Source of the DNA: Fistularia commersonii
Taxonomy: Eukaryota > Chordata > Actinopteri > Syngnathiformes > Fistulariidae
Reading direction: 5' to 3'
DNA: 64,000 nucleotides
Assembly (NCBI GenBank): GCA_037954325.1
Contig: JBBMNZ010000001.1
Span: forward strand, 4,605,232-4,669,231
Shown: positions 49,456 to 61,229 of the stretch, piece by piece
Position numbering within the stretch: position 1 is the first letter of the stretch
Layout of the letters: each line of letters opens with the position of its first letter
Notes under the pieces: generated by a model
Seen by the model: only the letters and a program-made list of their open reading frames with translations
What the model was told of the DNA's origin: nothing
Database searches by the model: none
Position numbers and translations under genes: made by a program

Positions 49456-50919
49456 AAAGTGACATAGAACGGCAAAATGAATAGTCCATTTAAACCTGAA
49501 GCACTGATGCATGCTGGACGGAGGCGCCGATTGCTAGCGTGTAGCCAAACATGGGGGGCGGAGGGGGGGATCGGCGGGCAGGGAGGGCGGCGGGGGGAAG
49601 GGGGGGGGGTCACATGGTGTGTGACCATGCATTTAGTCAAGGTTTCTCCGGCGACGCCACCTGCTGCCGGGATGAAAACACACCTGAGCCCTTTCACGTC
49701 CCACTGAATAAACCAAAGTGACAACAAACAAGCAACTTTAGCCAGTGGAGCCCCCCGGCTCCCCCTCCGCCTCATGGTTAATGCAGTTGAGAACCAGGGT
49801 TTGAATTACCGGAGTACATTCTGTCTCACTGGGAACCCTGGCAGGGACGGAGGGGGGGGGAGGGGTGGGGGGTCACAGGGGGTCACTGCATATTAAAGGG
49901 AAGTGGGTGTTTGGTCGGAGCCGGCAGGTGTCACTTCTTTCCGTGACATCAGCGACCTGCATAAATCCAAAAGCGCGGGCGGCGGAGGGGGGTGGGTGGT
50001 GTTGGATACACACCCGGGGGGGGTCGTGGGGGTGAATATCAGCTTCTCTCTGAAGAACCTTCATCGGCGCCGGCGGCACAATTTCACGCCAGGCAGCTCG
50101 GAACGTTAGCTATTAGCTCGGCGGCTACAATTAAAAGCATTTCATCAGATAAGGCCTCCTTCGCCGGGACGTGCCCGCTGACGACGCCGGCCCCTAAATA
50201 GAACGCGGAACATGGCCTCGGGCGGGAGGCGCCGCCGCTGAGGCTCCCTTCGCCCGAGCCTTCCAGACACACCAGTTTGCAGAGAAGTTCAGGGGTCAGG
50301 CTAGGTTCTAGAACAGCAGGTTCCCAATGGCCGATGGAGAACTAGCTATTATTATCTCATGTAATAATAATATTAACAATATGAACAATATTAAGATATA
50401 CCTGAACACCCATATTTGAATTCTATTCTTTAATACTTTATTATAATTCTAATTATTTTACGTATAATCAAAAAATTCCTTTAAGTGTTTATTTTAATGA
50501 TTCCTGTCCATATGTTTCCGTACGCAGTTCCCCCGTCAATAAAGTTTCCCATGCGGAAATGAAACCAGGGCGCTAGCGATCGTCGCCGTGAACGCAAACA
50601 ACGTGGTTGAGGATCGATATGTCGCGAAGGAGAAAGCCACGACCCCGTCGCCGCTCTCACGGTTGTCGTGGAGTCCAGGTCACCTGCGGCGGCGGCGGCG
50701 GCGGCGGCGGGAGCGACGAGCCGTTGCCACGTCCTCTGGCGCCCTCAGGTGGTGGGTGGATGTCAGTCAAGAGGAGGGCAGGAACCGCCCGGGCCGTCAT
50801 TTACAAGCTGTGAAAATAAAGTTAACAATAAATTAACAATAATTGATGATGTTTTACTGCAGATCTGGTAGGGTGTGAGAATCAGGGGGCGCCGAGGTGT
50901 CATGCAGCAAGTACGAAGT

Positions 50920-51808
50920 ACAATGTGTTCCGTGATCGCGACCTCATATATCAAATGGAATTCCCCCATTAAAAGTAATTTGAAACGCTATGAGTCGGTT
51001 CAAGCCCACCGGTTTTGCTACACGCTTTTGAATAAGAGAGTAAAATAAGATGAAGACGCTAAGGTTCTCTTTGGGAGTGACCAGGATGGATAGGATCAGG
51101 ACTTAGTCCATCAGAGGAAAAGCACAAGTTGGATGTTTTGGAGAGAAGGTCAGAGAAGCCAGACTGAGGGTTAGATGGAGAAGGTTGATTCGCGGCGGCG
51201 GCGGCGGCGATCCCTGAAGGGAACAGCCAGAAGGAGAAGATACAAAAAATATGAATACATGATAAAAGAGAACGTATTTATGTTGGAGATCAGATGAAGA
51301 GTTTTTCATTTGGTACTCTGTCACTTAACTGAACTTACTTGCTACTCCCTTGATGCTAAAATCTATTGGTAACTGCACCTAGCACACCATGCTACACTTT
51401 ATCGCTAAACTAAATTTAATGACCGAGTAAATGTTGGTCTTCTTTCTAAAATGATCCAACCATCCCTGACCGGTTTCGAATGACTTCCGATCCCATGCCT
51501 TCACTCAGATGATGCTCGGTGGTAACAGCGTCTCACCAACAACTTCTCCATCTGTTCATGGACAAGTCCACAACACTACAACCTTGTTCATGTTTTTAGA
51601 TGATTTATTGTGGGCTAGCTAGCGCCGGGCGGCCCGTTTTAAACGCCGCGTCCAGGACGGCGTCAAAGGGGGTGAGTCAAACGCTCATCCCGCTCGTAAC
51701 TTAAGACCTCGGCTCGTATCGCAAAGCAAAAAAAGCGACCGAGAGGTGGCTCGTATCTCGGAAAATTCACAAGTTGATGCACTTGCAAGTCAAGGTACCG
51801 CTGTAGAT
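50920..51808. mobile_element. mariner-like MITE family A, copy 3, carrying an RTE insertion
   Basis: The left part has ATATATCAAATGGAATTCCC and GAAACGCTATGAGTCGGTTC; the right end reads GCACTTGCAAGTCAAGGTAC, inverted relative to the left end of copy 2. It is longer than copy 2 mainly because of foreign DNA at about 51071-51245. Confidence 0.65.
51071..51245 (+). pseudogene. RTE-like LINE 3' fragment
   Basis: Reads GTGACCAGGATGGATAGGAT, then TTTTGGAGAGAAGGTCAGAG and AAGCCAGACTGAG, matching the C-terminal RT coding sequence of RTE elements. It closes with the usual 3' end, GAAGGGAACAGCCAGAAGGA, in which a (GGC)n run has replaced part of the normal sequence. Confidence 0.7.
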
Positions 51809-51865
51809 ATGATCTTCTCATTCGCTCTCTATCTTATGCGGAGCGCCTTATGGGGCGTCTGGTTC

Positions 51866-51985
51866 AAGATTCAAAGTGTTTATTGTCATGCGGTGCGTCA
51901 TGAAATTCTTACTTTGCTGTACACAGTGCATTTAGATATGTACTGATAATAAATAATGGTAGCGATAAACATACTGTTATAATCT
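51866..51985 (-). repeat. LINE 3'-end fragment
   Basis: TTCAAGATTCAAAGTGTTTA then TTGTCATGCGGTGC is the reverse complement of the tail type seen at 40690 (ACAATAAACGCTTTGAATCT). It ends against the Tc1 element. Confidence 0.65.
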
Positions 51986-51986
51986 A

Positions 51987-52923
51987 CAGTGGGAAGAACA
52001 AGTATTTGATACATTGCTGATTTTTTAGCTTTTCCCACTTGCAAAGCATGTAGAGGTCTAATTTTTATAATAGGTACTCTTCAACTTTGAGTGACGGAAT
52101 CTAAAACAAAAATCCAGAAAAATCACATTGTATGATTTTTAAATAATCAATTTACCTTTTATTGCAGGACAAGTATTTGATCCCCTACCAACCAGTAGGA
52201 ATTGCGGCTCTCACAGACCTATTAGTTCATTAAGAAACCCTTCCTGTTCTCCACTCATTACCTGTATTAACTGCACCGGTTGGAAATGGTCGAGAAGGCA
52301 ACAATTGTTGGCTCAATTATTAGAAAATGGAAGAAGTTCAAGATGACGGTCAATCTCCCTTGGTCTGGGGTTCCATGCAAGATCTGTCCTCCCGGGGCAT
52401 CAGCGATCATGAGGAAGGTGAGGGATCAGCTCAGAACAACATGGCCGGACCTGGTCCAGGACCTGAGGTCTCAAAGAAAACCATTAGTAACACACTACGC
52501 TGTCATGGATTAAAATCCCGCAGCACACGCAAGGTCCATATGGAAGCCCATACCCAGCGACTGCCCCGCAACCTGAAGGATCTGGAGAAAATCTGTATGG
52601 AGGTGTGGGTCACAATCCCTGCTGCAGCGTGTGCAAACCTGGTCAAGATCTACAGGAAACATCTGATTTCTGTAACTGCCAACAAAGGTTTCTGTAGCAA
52701 ATATGAAGTTCTTTTTTTCGGATGCATCAAATAATTATGTCATGCGATAAAAAGCAAATGAATCACTTAAAAATCATACAACGTGTCTTTCTGGAATTTT
52801 GTTTTAGATTTCGTCAATCACGGTTGAAGAGTACCTATGATAAAAATTACAGACCTCTACATGCTTTGCAAGTGGGAAAAGCTGAAAAATCAGCAGTGTA
52901 TCAAATACTTGTTCTTCCCGCTG
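51987..52923 (+). mobile_element. Tc1-like transposon, internally deleted
   Basis: Terminal inverted repeats of at least 100 bp, probably about 190, start CAGTGGGAAGAACAAGTATT at 51987 and end AATACTTGTTCTTCCCGCTG at 52923, with TA on the left flank. Inside, Tc1 transposase pieces appear: VGSIIRKWKKFKMTVNLPWS (helix-turn-helix region), AIMRKVRDQLRTTWPDLVQD, HGLKSRSTRKVHMEAH, and the C-terminal AACANLVKIYRKHLISVTAN. The segment with the catalytic DDE residues is missing and the frame shifts, so it cannot be autonomous. Confidence 0.93.
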
Positions 52924-53134
52924 TTTAAACAGTGGAGGGAAATGAAAAATATAATGGAAGAGAATGTAAACATTATATTAAATATGATCAGCGGGTGCAA
53001 GGATGAGTGCAGATGAAATGGACAGTAGTTACTGGAATGGACAAAAGTTATATGTACGACAAACAACCACCTCAGACAAGTTCCTGTATGAAAGAAAAGT
53101 TAATGCGCCGCATAGCATTCACTGGAATATTCAC

Positions 53135-53410
53135 TCACTCACCTCTTATCCTGGCTGGAGCCAATCACAGCAGAGGCTGGGCTGAGAGGCGGGGCTTAAC
53201 CTGGAGGAGTGAGCTGTCAATCAAGAATCAAGACATCCGACCATTCACTCATTCACGTGGAGACTCCGCAGATAAAATCCGATACAAACGCTAAGCTCTG
53301 TAGGAAAAAAACACCCGAACCTTCTCGGAGGTTCAAGAGAGCGTCAGAATTCATGTTCCTCAAGACGAAGACCAGAGAACCCAGAACAACAGAACACTTA
53401 GAAAGCTGTG
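53135..53410 (-). repeat. tRNA-headed fish dispersed repeat, fragment
   Basis: Plus-strand phrases GAGGCGGGGCTTAACCTGGA, GAGCTGTCAATCAAGAATCA and AGACCAGAGAACCCAGAAC are reverse complements of the family. It lies just past the 3' end of kyat3. Confidence 0.6.
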
Positions 53411-53593
53411 AATGAGTGATTTTACTTTTCAAACTTGGAAAAAACATCTGCTGGCAGTACTCATTCACATACTTTACGATTAAGATTATTTACTAAACTA
53501 TACAAAAACTTTGTGCTCGTAAAAGTCTGCAGGTGCTTCTCGATCACTCTGCGGTGGAACTCTGCCTCTGCGTAGGAGCCGCTCCTCTTCGGG

Positions 53594-56500
53594 TCAGACG
53601 GCTTTCCAGTTCTTCAGGATCTTCTCGGCGGCGTCCAGGGTGCTGTCTTGCTGTTTGTGGAGGCGAGAGAGGACAAAACGCGTCGGTCCGAGGTTCTTCG
53701 GCTGCTTCAGAAGATCGCTCTTTCGTTTCCTCACCTTGATGAAGCACAGGCGGATGTACTTCTCGAAGTGCTTCCTGGACTCGTCCCCCACGAACGCAGA
53801 CACGGGAATGGCGGCCAGTTTCTGGGGATGTTGAAAAACGAGGACGCCTTAAAAGTGTTTGGGAGAACATGCGGATTAGATGTAGAAGAACCTCCGCGGA
53901 TTTACCTTTTCTTGGATCATCCACTTGATGAACTTGTAGTCGTAGGCCTGGTCGTCGTCCATGTGAGACAGGTCCTGATCTGCAACGCACACACGGCGTT
54001 CGACCATCACGCTCTCCAAGATAGACATTGAAATGATTCCCAGAGGAGGGCTTGGCGATCGGGGTTCTACTGGTCATTACACAGATCGATTGGCTATCAG
54101 TGATCGATCTTTTATAGAGAGATAAGAAGACAGGAAAGGGAAAGTAGGCACTAGGAAAGTGCCAGAAAGAGTCAATGGCAGCTGACACCGGGGCAAGAGG
54201 CGGGGTTTAACCTGATGGACAGCTGTCAATCAGTTTAGTCTTCAGCGAACCTTCTGATGGTTTAAGTTGAACAAGAAGGTTTTTCCACGAGGCTGGAGGT
54301 AACCTGAGGCTTCATCTTCAACTCGGAGCGCAGTGTTTTACTAAAGGCTTCTCGAGGATTATTTCAGAATGTTGAGGTGCGTCCTGGACATTGATCCGCT
54401 TGATATTGGTAATATTGCCAGGTCAGACCTGTTCCATGAGTTCAGTGTCCTATTTTTTATTTTTTTTTATTGCAATTAATTATTCTGATATACAGTATAT
54501 GCACAGCACAACACACACACACACAGTGTTTTACTTTTCAAAGTAAAACAAGACAAAATACATAATCACAACTTAATCAATGCTTCACATAACTTCCTAT
54601 ACCTTACTTTATCTTCACATATCAGTGCCTGACTTCCCAGTGTGACAGCCCACCTCTCCTCGCTGGTATAAGCCCCGCCCCCTTGTGACATCACGGTTTA
54701 CGCTGGCTTTTTTTTAGGCAAGTGTTTAACCAGATTTCCGGCAGGTACAGAACTGAGCAAGGCTTGGCTAACTCACTGAGCGAGGAGACATCGGCCAGCA
54801 TGAAGTAACCTCCCTCGGGGACGACCGGCGACATCCCGGCCTCCTGCAGGAAGGCCGCCATGCGGTTCCTCTTCTCCTCCAGCTCCAGCGCCAGGGAGGA
54901 GAAGTAGCACTCGGGCTGACCCATCAGGTCGTAGTTGAGGGACAAACCCTGAGCGATGGCCTCCTGAGAGCAGACGGAGGGGAAAACCCGGGCGTTGGAA
55001 TGGAACATTCCGGCCGAGGGGGTGAGATGGCGAGCGCGGGGAGTGGGACGTACCTGTAAAGGTGTGGGACAGGTGTATAGGGTGTTCTGCATGACGGTCT
55101 GGAGGTGCCTTATCAGGTGCTCCGGCCCGATGGACCAGCCCAGCTGGGGAAAAACGTCAGTCAGCGCCCTGACGCCCTCCGTAGCACGCCGGTCGCTAAG
55201 AGGAGGTGCAGCTCACCTTCCAACCGGTGACGCTGAAGGTCTTCCCGGCGCTGCCGATGGTGATGGTGCGGTCCCACATTCCCGGCAGGGTGGCTGCGGA
55301 GGCAAGGAGACAGAAAGGCAGGAGTTAATCCTGGTGAGATTAAAGCAATCTGGTTCTTTCACTTTGTTGTTACATATTTGTTCATTAGTGAATTAACACA
55401 TTAAAAAAAAAATTTAAAAAAAGCTGTTCATGTTTAAGGTCCCAGCATTGGTGTTGAGAAGTGCTTGACGGGAAGTATAAGTACATCAAGAAATGTCCCG
55501 CTAATAGGATCAGGGGGCACTGGAGAGAGAGGCGGGGCTCAACTGAAAGAGCCACCTGTCAATCATCTAGCCGTTCACTCTCTCATTCACTTAGTATGGT
55601 CTTCAATTAACCCGCTGACTGTTTTTGGACAGAAGACGGAGAACTTGGAGAGGACCAAGGCAGGAGAACACGGAGGTTCCACACAGACGACCCGGTCCAC
55701 CAAGGGACCGGACCTGGAAGCTTCTTCCAGCAAGCTAACTTTTCAGTGATTCTCATGTAAATATCTCGGGCTGTTTGTTTATGACCAATGTTTTTGTGGA
55801 GTTTGTGGGGCCAGTTTGACTTGAGTGGACTGGCTGATGTATTTGTATGTGTGTGTGTGTGTGTGTGTATCTGTGTCTGTTAGGGCATCACACACTGATT
55901 TATCTGGAAGTAAGTCTAAGTTGAGTTGTAACATTAAAGTTGGAAAAACAAAGTTGTAAAAAAAAAAAAAAAAAAATGTCAATAAACAAAAATCATCAGG
56001 CCTCCTTTTAGACATCATAACCAAAAACAAAACAGGATAATTACATGATTTGAGGGCAGCGCAGCAAGCTGCCCAGCACCCGAACCCTGAGCAGGAACTG
56101 CTCACACCTCTACACTCAGGCCGGAGCGACAGAATATGTGATGAAAAACTATGCACTTTTCTTGTACTGTAAGATTAATCTGCATTTTGTGCAGTTGACC
56201 TTTCTGTTCTTTAGGTATCTGCACACACGTGATGTGTGTCTGTCATTCTTCTGTTTTTCCTTCGGCCGACCACCTGCTGCATCCTCTGCTGCCATGTCTA
56301 ACCTTGTTGCTGTCTCAAGTAACACTACTGAATTTTTTCAATCAAGTGACTATGACCACACACACACACACACACAAGTATTCTATTAAGTAATTGGTAC
56401 CTATCTTCAGGTGCTGGTGCCCCCTGTAGACCAGCCACTCGTAGACCTCGTCGCTGAAGCAGAGCGTGTCGTGTTTGATGCAGAGGTCAGCGATCATCTG

Positions 56501-59032
56501 CAGCTCCTCCCTGGTAAAGACCTGCGAGGGGCAGCACAGAGGTGAGAACGCCACAGAGGCGAGAACGTCACCTCGACGCCACACGCTCACCGACTTTTTC
56601 ACCGGCGTACCTTCCCTATTGGGTTGTTGGGCGTGTTGATGATGATGGCCTTTGTCCTGGCGTTGAATTTTCCGGAAAGCTCCTCCGGGTCCAGGAACCA
56701 GTCGGCGCTGGTGATGGTGTCCTTTCCCGGTTTCTGCGGCGGCACAAAACAAAGCCGGAAAGCTGGCGGCGCAGCGGGGGGGGGGGGGGGACGAAGCGAA
56801 CGGCGCGGCGGCATTAGCGGCTTACGAGGCGCAGGGGGATCAGCACAGGCTTGGCACCTGCCATCCGCACCATGGGCACGTAGCAGTCGAAGAAAGGTTC
56901 GATGATGATGACCTGCGGCCAGGGAGATCACCCGCTGAGCACGTGTGGCGGTGTTGGCGAGGCGGGCGGCGGCGGGGGGCTCCTCACCTCATCACCTTCC
57001 TCCACCAGGCCCTGCATGGTGCTGAACAGGGAGCCGTAGCCGCCCACGGTGACCAGGATCTCGGTGAGGGGGTGGATCTCTCGGCCGCACACCCGCCCGT
57101 ACACCTTTGCCAGCGCCTTGACCAGCGAGGGGTGGCCCTGGTACGCAACACAAGCCTGAGTACTGCCGCCATCAGATAAGGGAGGCTATTACAGGTACTT
57201 TTACTCAAATGTACTTCGACTTTTGTTCCCCACTGTCCCCCTCGGACTCCTCTGCCAGTATTTTGACCCCCTACGTCTAAATAGAAGATGACCTCCTGCC
57301 ACTTTAAACTTGAGTTCCTGATGAGACTTTGGCCAATTACTAACAGACCGAGAACTAAGGGTTGAAAATGAAAAAAAAAAAAAACACAGATCCTTGGTGT
57401 CGCAATAACTGTAGGTAAAAAAATATCACAAATGGTATTTAGTGTGTGTGTGAATATGTATTTATGCTGACTGAACCCTGGTTACATAGCAGGAGTATTT
57501 CGAATGAGTACTCTTTCTGCACTGTACAGTATGTAGTACTTGAGAAGATGACAATGGCTTCAATAGGCTTATTTCTGGACGTAAACAAGGTGAAGAGAAC
57601 CCGCGGGGGCCCTTACAAATCCTCGGGTGTACTGGTTCATCCGGTCCACCGCTGCCGCCTTGGCCAAGGCCTCCTTGACGTAGGAGGGCGGGGGGATGTC
57701 CGGGAAACCCTGGCCCAGGTTAACGATGGTGGGGTCCGCCGCCACCGACGAGAACGCCACCCTGGATTCACAGTAGGGAGAACTGAGCCGAGCGCAGGAG
57801 GATCTGGGCTACATGTGCGACGGCGCCCTCTGCGGGTGGCAGGTGTAATTGTCTGGACGACAGCATGAGTGAGTGTGAAACTGAATGTGCGATCCACGGG
57901 GTCTTAGTCCTCCCACCCTCCATCTAGGAAAAAAATCTAACGCGCTTTGGTGCTGTTGACGTCTTTCCAACCAGAGCAGAGTGATCCTGGATAACACCCG
58001 GCGCCACGTCCTTTGGGGTCTGTCAGGAAGTCAGAGCATAAACTAAACTGCGTCACACCCTTCGTGCCCCCCTCCCAAGAAATTCTGCAGTCCCACATTT
58101 TTGGGGGGGATCTTTTTCAGGATATTCTCAAGAAAAATGTGGCTGCTACAGCAGAGAGGGGTGGAAGACCCCAAAACTGATAAGCTCCTCCTCCTGGGTG
58201 AAGGCCCATTCGCATCAGGGCTGCAGCTCCGGCTTATATTTGGGACAGACGCCCGACGTAAAACTCCTTCACAAATACATGTAGATATATGTCACTACAT
58301 TTGGGAAATAGGAGAATCTCGAGAGGTCGCCGATTTATTAAAAATGTTAAAACCTGTCGTCGGAGGAAGATAATCACTCGAGGGTCGGTATGATCAGAAA
58401 CATATGATGTTCCAGATGTTCCCAGGAGCACGAGAGCGTATTTTTTAAAATGTTTTTCTGGATAAGATTTTCAGAGCTTTCTCTCCGGTCCCCCACGTGG
58501 TCCCCTGACCTGCTGCAAACTGCTCCGCTCTTCTCCAGCTGGAGAACAGGAAACGACCACAAACGGATTCCCCTCGGGATGCCGGCGATAAGAGGGAAGA
58601 ACTCTTACCAGACATTCTTGTCCAGGCCTTCTATTCTTTTGGTGTGTGTGTGTCGGGACGCCATCGTTCGCTGAAACAGCAGAGCAGGGAGCGACCGTGA
58701 GCTGGTGAAGTAGTACAACCCACTCGGGAGCTCGTAGGAATGAAAACCGTCTGTCAGGGAGCGGGGAGGGCCAAATCCGCCTGGGGCGTGCTTACAAACA
58801 CAACCGGACTTTGATCAGGGGTTTGTTTAGTGTAGCTGTCAAACCGCGCAGAGCTGTGATATGGGAGGAAGCCGCTCACGCTCAGCTGAACCCGCTATGG
58901 CACGGAGGAGGGAAATATGAATGAGGATTTCCGAGGCGGACTCACCTGTGAGGTGCATAAGCTTCTGCTGCGGGTTAAATTGGCAGGACATGCAAACGCT
59001 GCGCGGTGCAGGAACCGTTGCGCTGTGCTCAT
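53594..59032 (-). CDS. kyat3: kynurenine aminotransferase 3 (cysteine-S-conjugate beta-lyase 2), 13 coding exons
   Basis: PLP-dependent fold-type-I aminotransferase; the family transaminates kynurenine to kynurenic acid and glutamine with 2-oxo acids, and cleaves cysteine S-conjugates. Coding exons in transcript order: 59032-58946, 58670-58609, 57761-57617, 57137-56988, 56912-56826, 56733-56611, 56521-56401, 55293-55217, 55143-55054, 54963-54777, 53979-53906, 53821-53735, 53650-53594. All introns are GT-AG and phases agree; the total is 1347 nt, 448 residues plus stop (human KYAT3 has 454). Visible motifs: VNLGQGFPDIPPP (63-75), NTPNNPIGK (210-218), SDEVYEWLVY (241-250) with D242 and Y245 for PLP, SAGKTFSVTGWK (273-284) with Schiff-base K276, and YIRLCF with substrate-carboxylate R425. 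AKRIEGLD-like and STLDAAEKILKNW segments match KYAT3 better than KYAT1. No frameshift or lost catalytic residue was seen. No AATAAA was found in the 190 bases past the stop. Confidence 0.96.
54175..54260 (-). repeat. tRNA-headed fish dispersed repeat, fragment in a kyat3 intron
   Basis: GAGGCGGGGTTTAACCTGAT then GGACAGCTGTCAATCAG, in the intron between coding exons 10 and 11. Confidence 0.6.
55515..55735 (-). repeat. tRNA-headed fish dispersed repeat, fragment in a kyat3 intron
   Basis: GAGGCGGGGCTCAACTGAAA, ACCTGTCAATCATCTAGCCG and GGCAGGAGAACACGGAGG, in the intron between coding exons 7 and 8. The same intron holds a TG tract at about 55845-55870 and a CA tract at about 56357-56376. Confidence 0.65.
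58609..58670 (-). CDS. kyat3: kyat3 exon 2, with internal alternative start ATG
   Basis: The exon begins CGA ACG ATG GCG. The ATG at 58662-58664 is residue 32 of the long form and would start a 417-residue protein at MASRHTHTKRIEGLDKNVW. That resembles the N-terminus of cytosolic aminotransferases of this family. The exon ends in phase 2 and the Trp50 codon is split across the next junction. Use of a downstream promoter or leaky scanning is an inference. Confidence 0.85.
58946..59032 (-). CDS. kyat3: kyat3 exon 1: probable mitochondrial presequence
   Basis: This exon encodes 29 residues starting MSTAQRFLHRAAF and ending SRSLCTSQ. They are rich in Arg, Ser and Ala with no acidic residue, as expected of a matrix-targeting peptide. 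It ends in a strong donor (CACAG|GTGAGT) in phase 0 and joins the acceptor TGTTTCAG at 58671-58673, reading through RTM into the conserved body. Human KYAT3 also carries an N-terminal extension of this kind, although the sequence differs. An in-frame ATG further upstream at 59104 would lengthen the peptide; I prefer 59032 because the targeting-like stretch begins there. Confidence 0.75.
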
Positions 59033-59929
59033 GCTGCAGACAGAGAGAGAAGGGAGAGCTGGGAAAACTGACACGGTCGACCGGTTTCTCCCGTGTTGCT
59101 GCACCGCAACCCAGTGGATCTTCGATCAGGAGCACCAACATCAGGAGCGTCTGCTCTCACATCTATAAGAGGAACCGATATTTTTCCACATCCTTCCATG
59201 ATGTTGATGCTGTGATCATTTCACAATGACCTCTGTGGATCGACTGACATGAATAAACTAAAGATTTTACAAACAAATTAAAAGAAATAATGATGATACC
59301 TACTACCTATATTTTTATTGTTGGCCAGTTATGTGGTGTAATATAAAAGCATGGATGACTAGATCTACCAGTATTTCAGGATCGCATCCATCATGGCAGT
59401 TTGTTTATCTCCAGAGGAGGATTCAATTAGTTTTATTGAATGCAGGAGTTGTGAAAAGAATGAAATAATTGCTTATAATTTTCAATACACATATTATCTT
59501 GTAAAAACTTGGTTCACACTTAATAATTAACAAGACTGAGTTTTACTCATCTATTTCTGACCCAAAGGATCGTAACAGAAGCACAAAACAAGATCGTAGC
59601 TGATAGCCAGTATATTAATTTGATCTGGATAAATTATACACAGAAGAATCTTTATTTCTGATTTAATTTTGGAGAGAACAGACATGCATGCATGCATGCA
59701 TGCGCACACAACCACACACACACAATGAATCTAGTATATTCTACCAGTGTTTACCCTGCAGTGACACCTCGCCCTGATGCACGGTGCTGTCTTTTCTCCA
59801 GCTATATGGGACAAATCATCCCAATCTTTCTGAAGATCGTTGTAAAGTTGAGCTCAGGTAAACACGGTCATCCCCACACCGGTGTGTGGAGCGTGGAAGG
59901 GGGGGGGTGACCTTCCACGCTTCGCCAGC

Positions 59930-60460
59930 AGGTGTCGCCGTAATGCACCGATGTCCGCCCGGGGATGGGGGCATCTGACAAAGGGGGGGCCCTGACAGAA
60001 TGCGACGGGGAAACCGGGTCAACAAAGATGTCTAGGAATATAAAATGTCCCGAATAGACCGAAACGCGGTTCACGGTGGCGACGCTCATCCCGGATATCC
60101 GCCTGACCGGCAGGGTCGTGCGGCCGCCGCTAACCCACGGACGGCACCGCCGGTCTGCTAACGCTAGCACTTCTGAGCTAGCTTTGACAACCTTGGGGTA
60201 GCACACGCGTACGCGCGCGCCCAGTATGTTTTTCCTCTCTCCGAAAGCCGACGACTAAATCCGCGATTTTTTTCCCCTCCCTCGTTTTCAAAGGGAAAAC
60301 GTACCGGACGCTGTTACGGCGGCAAGACGGCCGATTTCCGCGGACTCACTTCGGACGCAACGCGCAGTTGAAACGCAGCTCCTCCGGTCAAAACACAGAG
60401 GTGCCGGGCCACGAGATGGGAGCGTCCATATGAGAGGGGGGGTGAGTGCTCATCGTCCGG
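59930..60460. promoter_or_regulatory. CpG-rich block upstream of kyat3, candidate promoter
   Basis: CpG dinucleotides are dense here (for example CACGCGTACGCGCGCGCCC near 60206) while the surrounding DNA is CpG-poor and AT-rich. It lies about 0.9-1.4 kb upstream of the kyat3 start codon, so it could hold a noncoding first exon of kyat3 or a divergent transcript on the plus strand. No TATA box or transcription start can be fixed from sequence. Confidence 0.4.
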
Positions 60461-60899
60461 TAATTAAACGTTCCGCAGGCATTGCTAGAAGGTTAGATGA
60501 TTCTCGGATCTTCTTCTGTTTGATATAATTGAGCAGATTTAGGATTAAAATCTCACTTTAATGTTATTTTTGTTGAGATTGAAAGTAACAAATTCCCCCG
60601 AAGCCCCCCTGCGTCCCGGTCACTTTGGCCCGTACCACTCCTCGCACAGATGCAGGGGTGACTACAAGACTGCTGAAAGTCAAAAATCAATGCAAAATAA
60701 ATTAAAAAATCAATCAAAAATTAATAATTATCAATTCACAATTATGCTTTGTTTAACAAATGGGGGATGGACGTAGCCTCAGAGCAACAAACAAAAACAA
60801 AATATATTAATGATTTACAACATGGTGGCTTGAGTTGTACATTTATAACATACAGGAATTGAACAAGAGTAACTCTAGCCACCTTAAAACTAATTTCTG

Positions 60900-61069
<170 letters not shown>

Positions 61070-61093
61070 TGTTCAATAAGTCAATAAATTCTG

Positions 61094-61225
61094 ACCTTCT
61101 GGTGGTGTAGTGGTTAGTGCTTCCGCCTGTCTCCAAGAGGAACCCTGATTTGATTCTGCCATGGGACCTCTTCGTGTGGAGTTGCCATGTTCTCCTCGTG
61201 TCTGAGGGTTCCGGGTTCTCGAATG
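61094..61225 (+). repeat. 5' head of the tRNA-derived dispersed repeat (SINE-like)
   Basis: GGTGGTGTAGTGGTTAGTGC resembles a Pol III A box and GATTTGATTCTGC a decayed B box. They are followed by GTGTGGAGTTGCCATGTTCT and a GGGTTCTC phrase, the body of the family whose 3' parts occur elsewhere in the window. Not a functional tRNA: no cloverleaf could be drawn. Confidence 0.6.
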
Positions 61226-61229
61226 ATTG

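Noticed and set aside
49765..49850. tRNA-like stretch (CTCATGGTTAATGCAGTTGA, then GGGTTTGAATTACC)
   Set aside because: A and B box-like words are present but pairing of the acceptor stem could not be shown; possibly a decayed SINE head, left uncalled.
53544..54188. 214-codon minus-strand frame overlapping the last kyat3 exons
   Set aside because: It runs through introns in a different frame from the spliced kyat3 exons; a shadow.
56542..56905. Plus-strand frames opposite kyat3 exons
   Set aside because: Antisense shadows of GC-rich exons with no independent support.
59690..59705. CATGCATGCATGC palindrome
   Set aside because: A short tetranucleotide repeat, self-complementary by nature; no evidence of a function.
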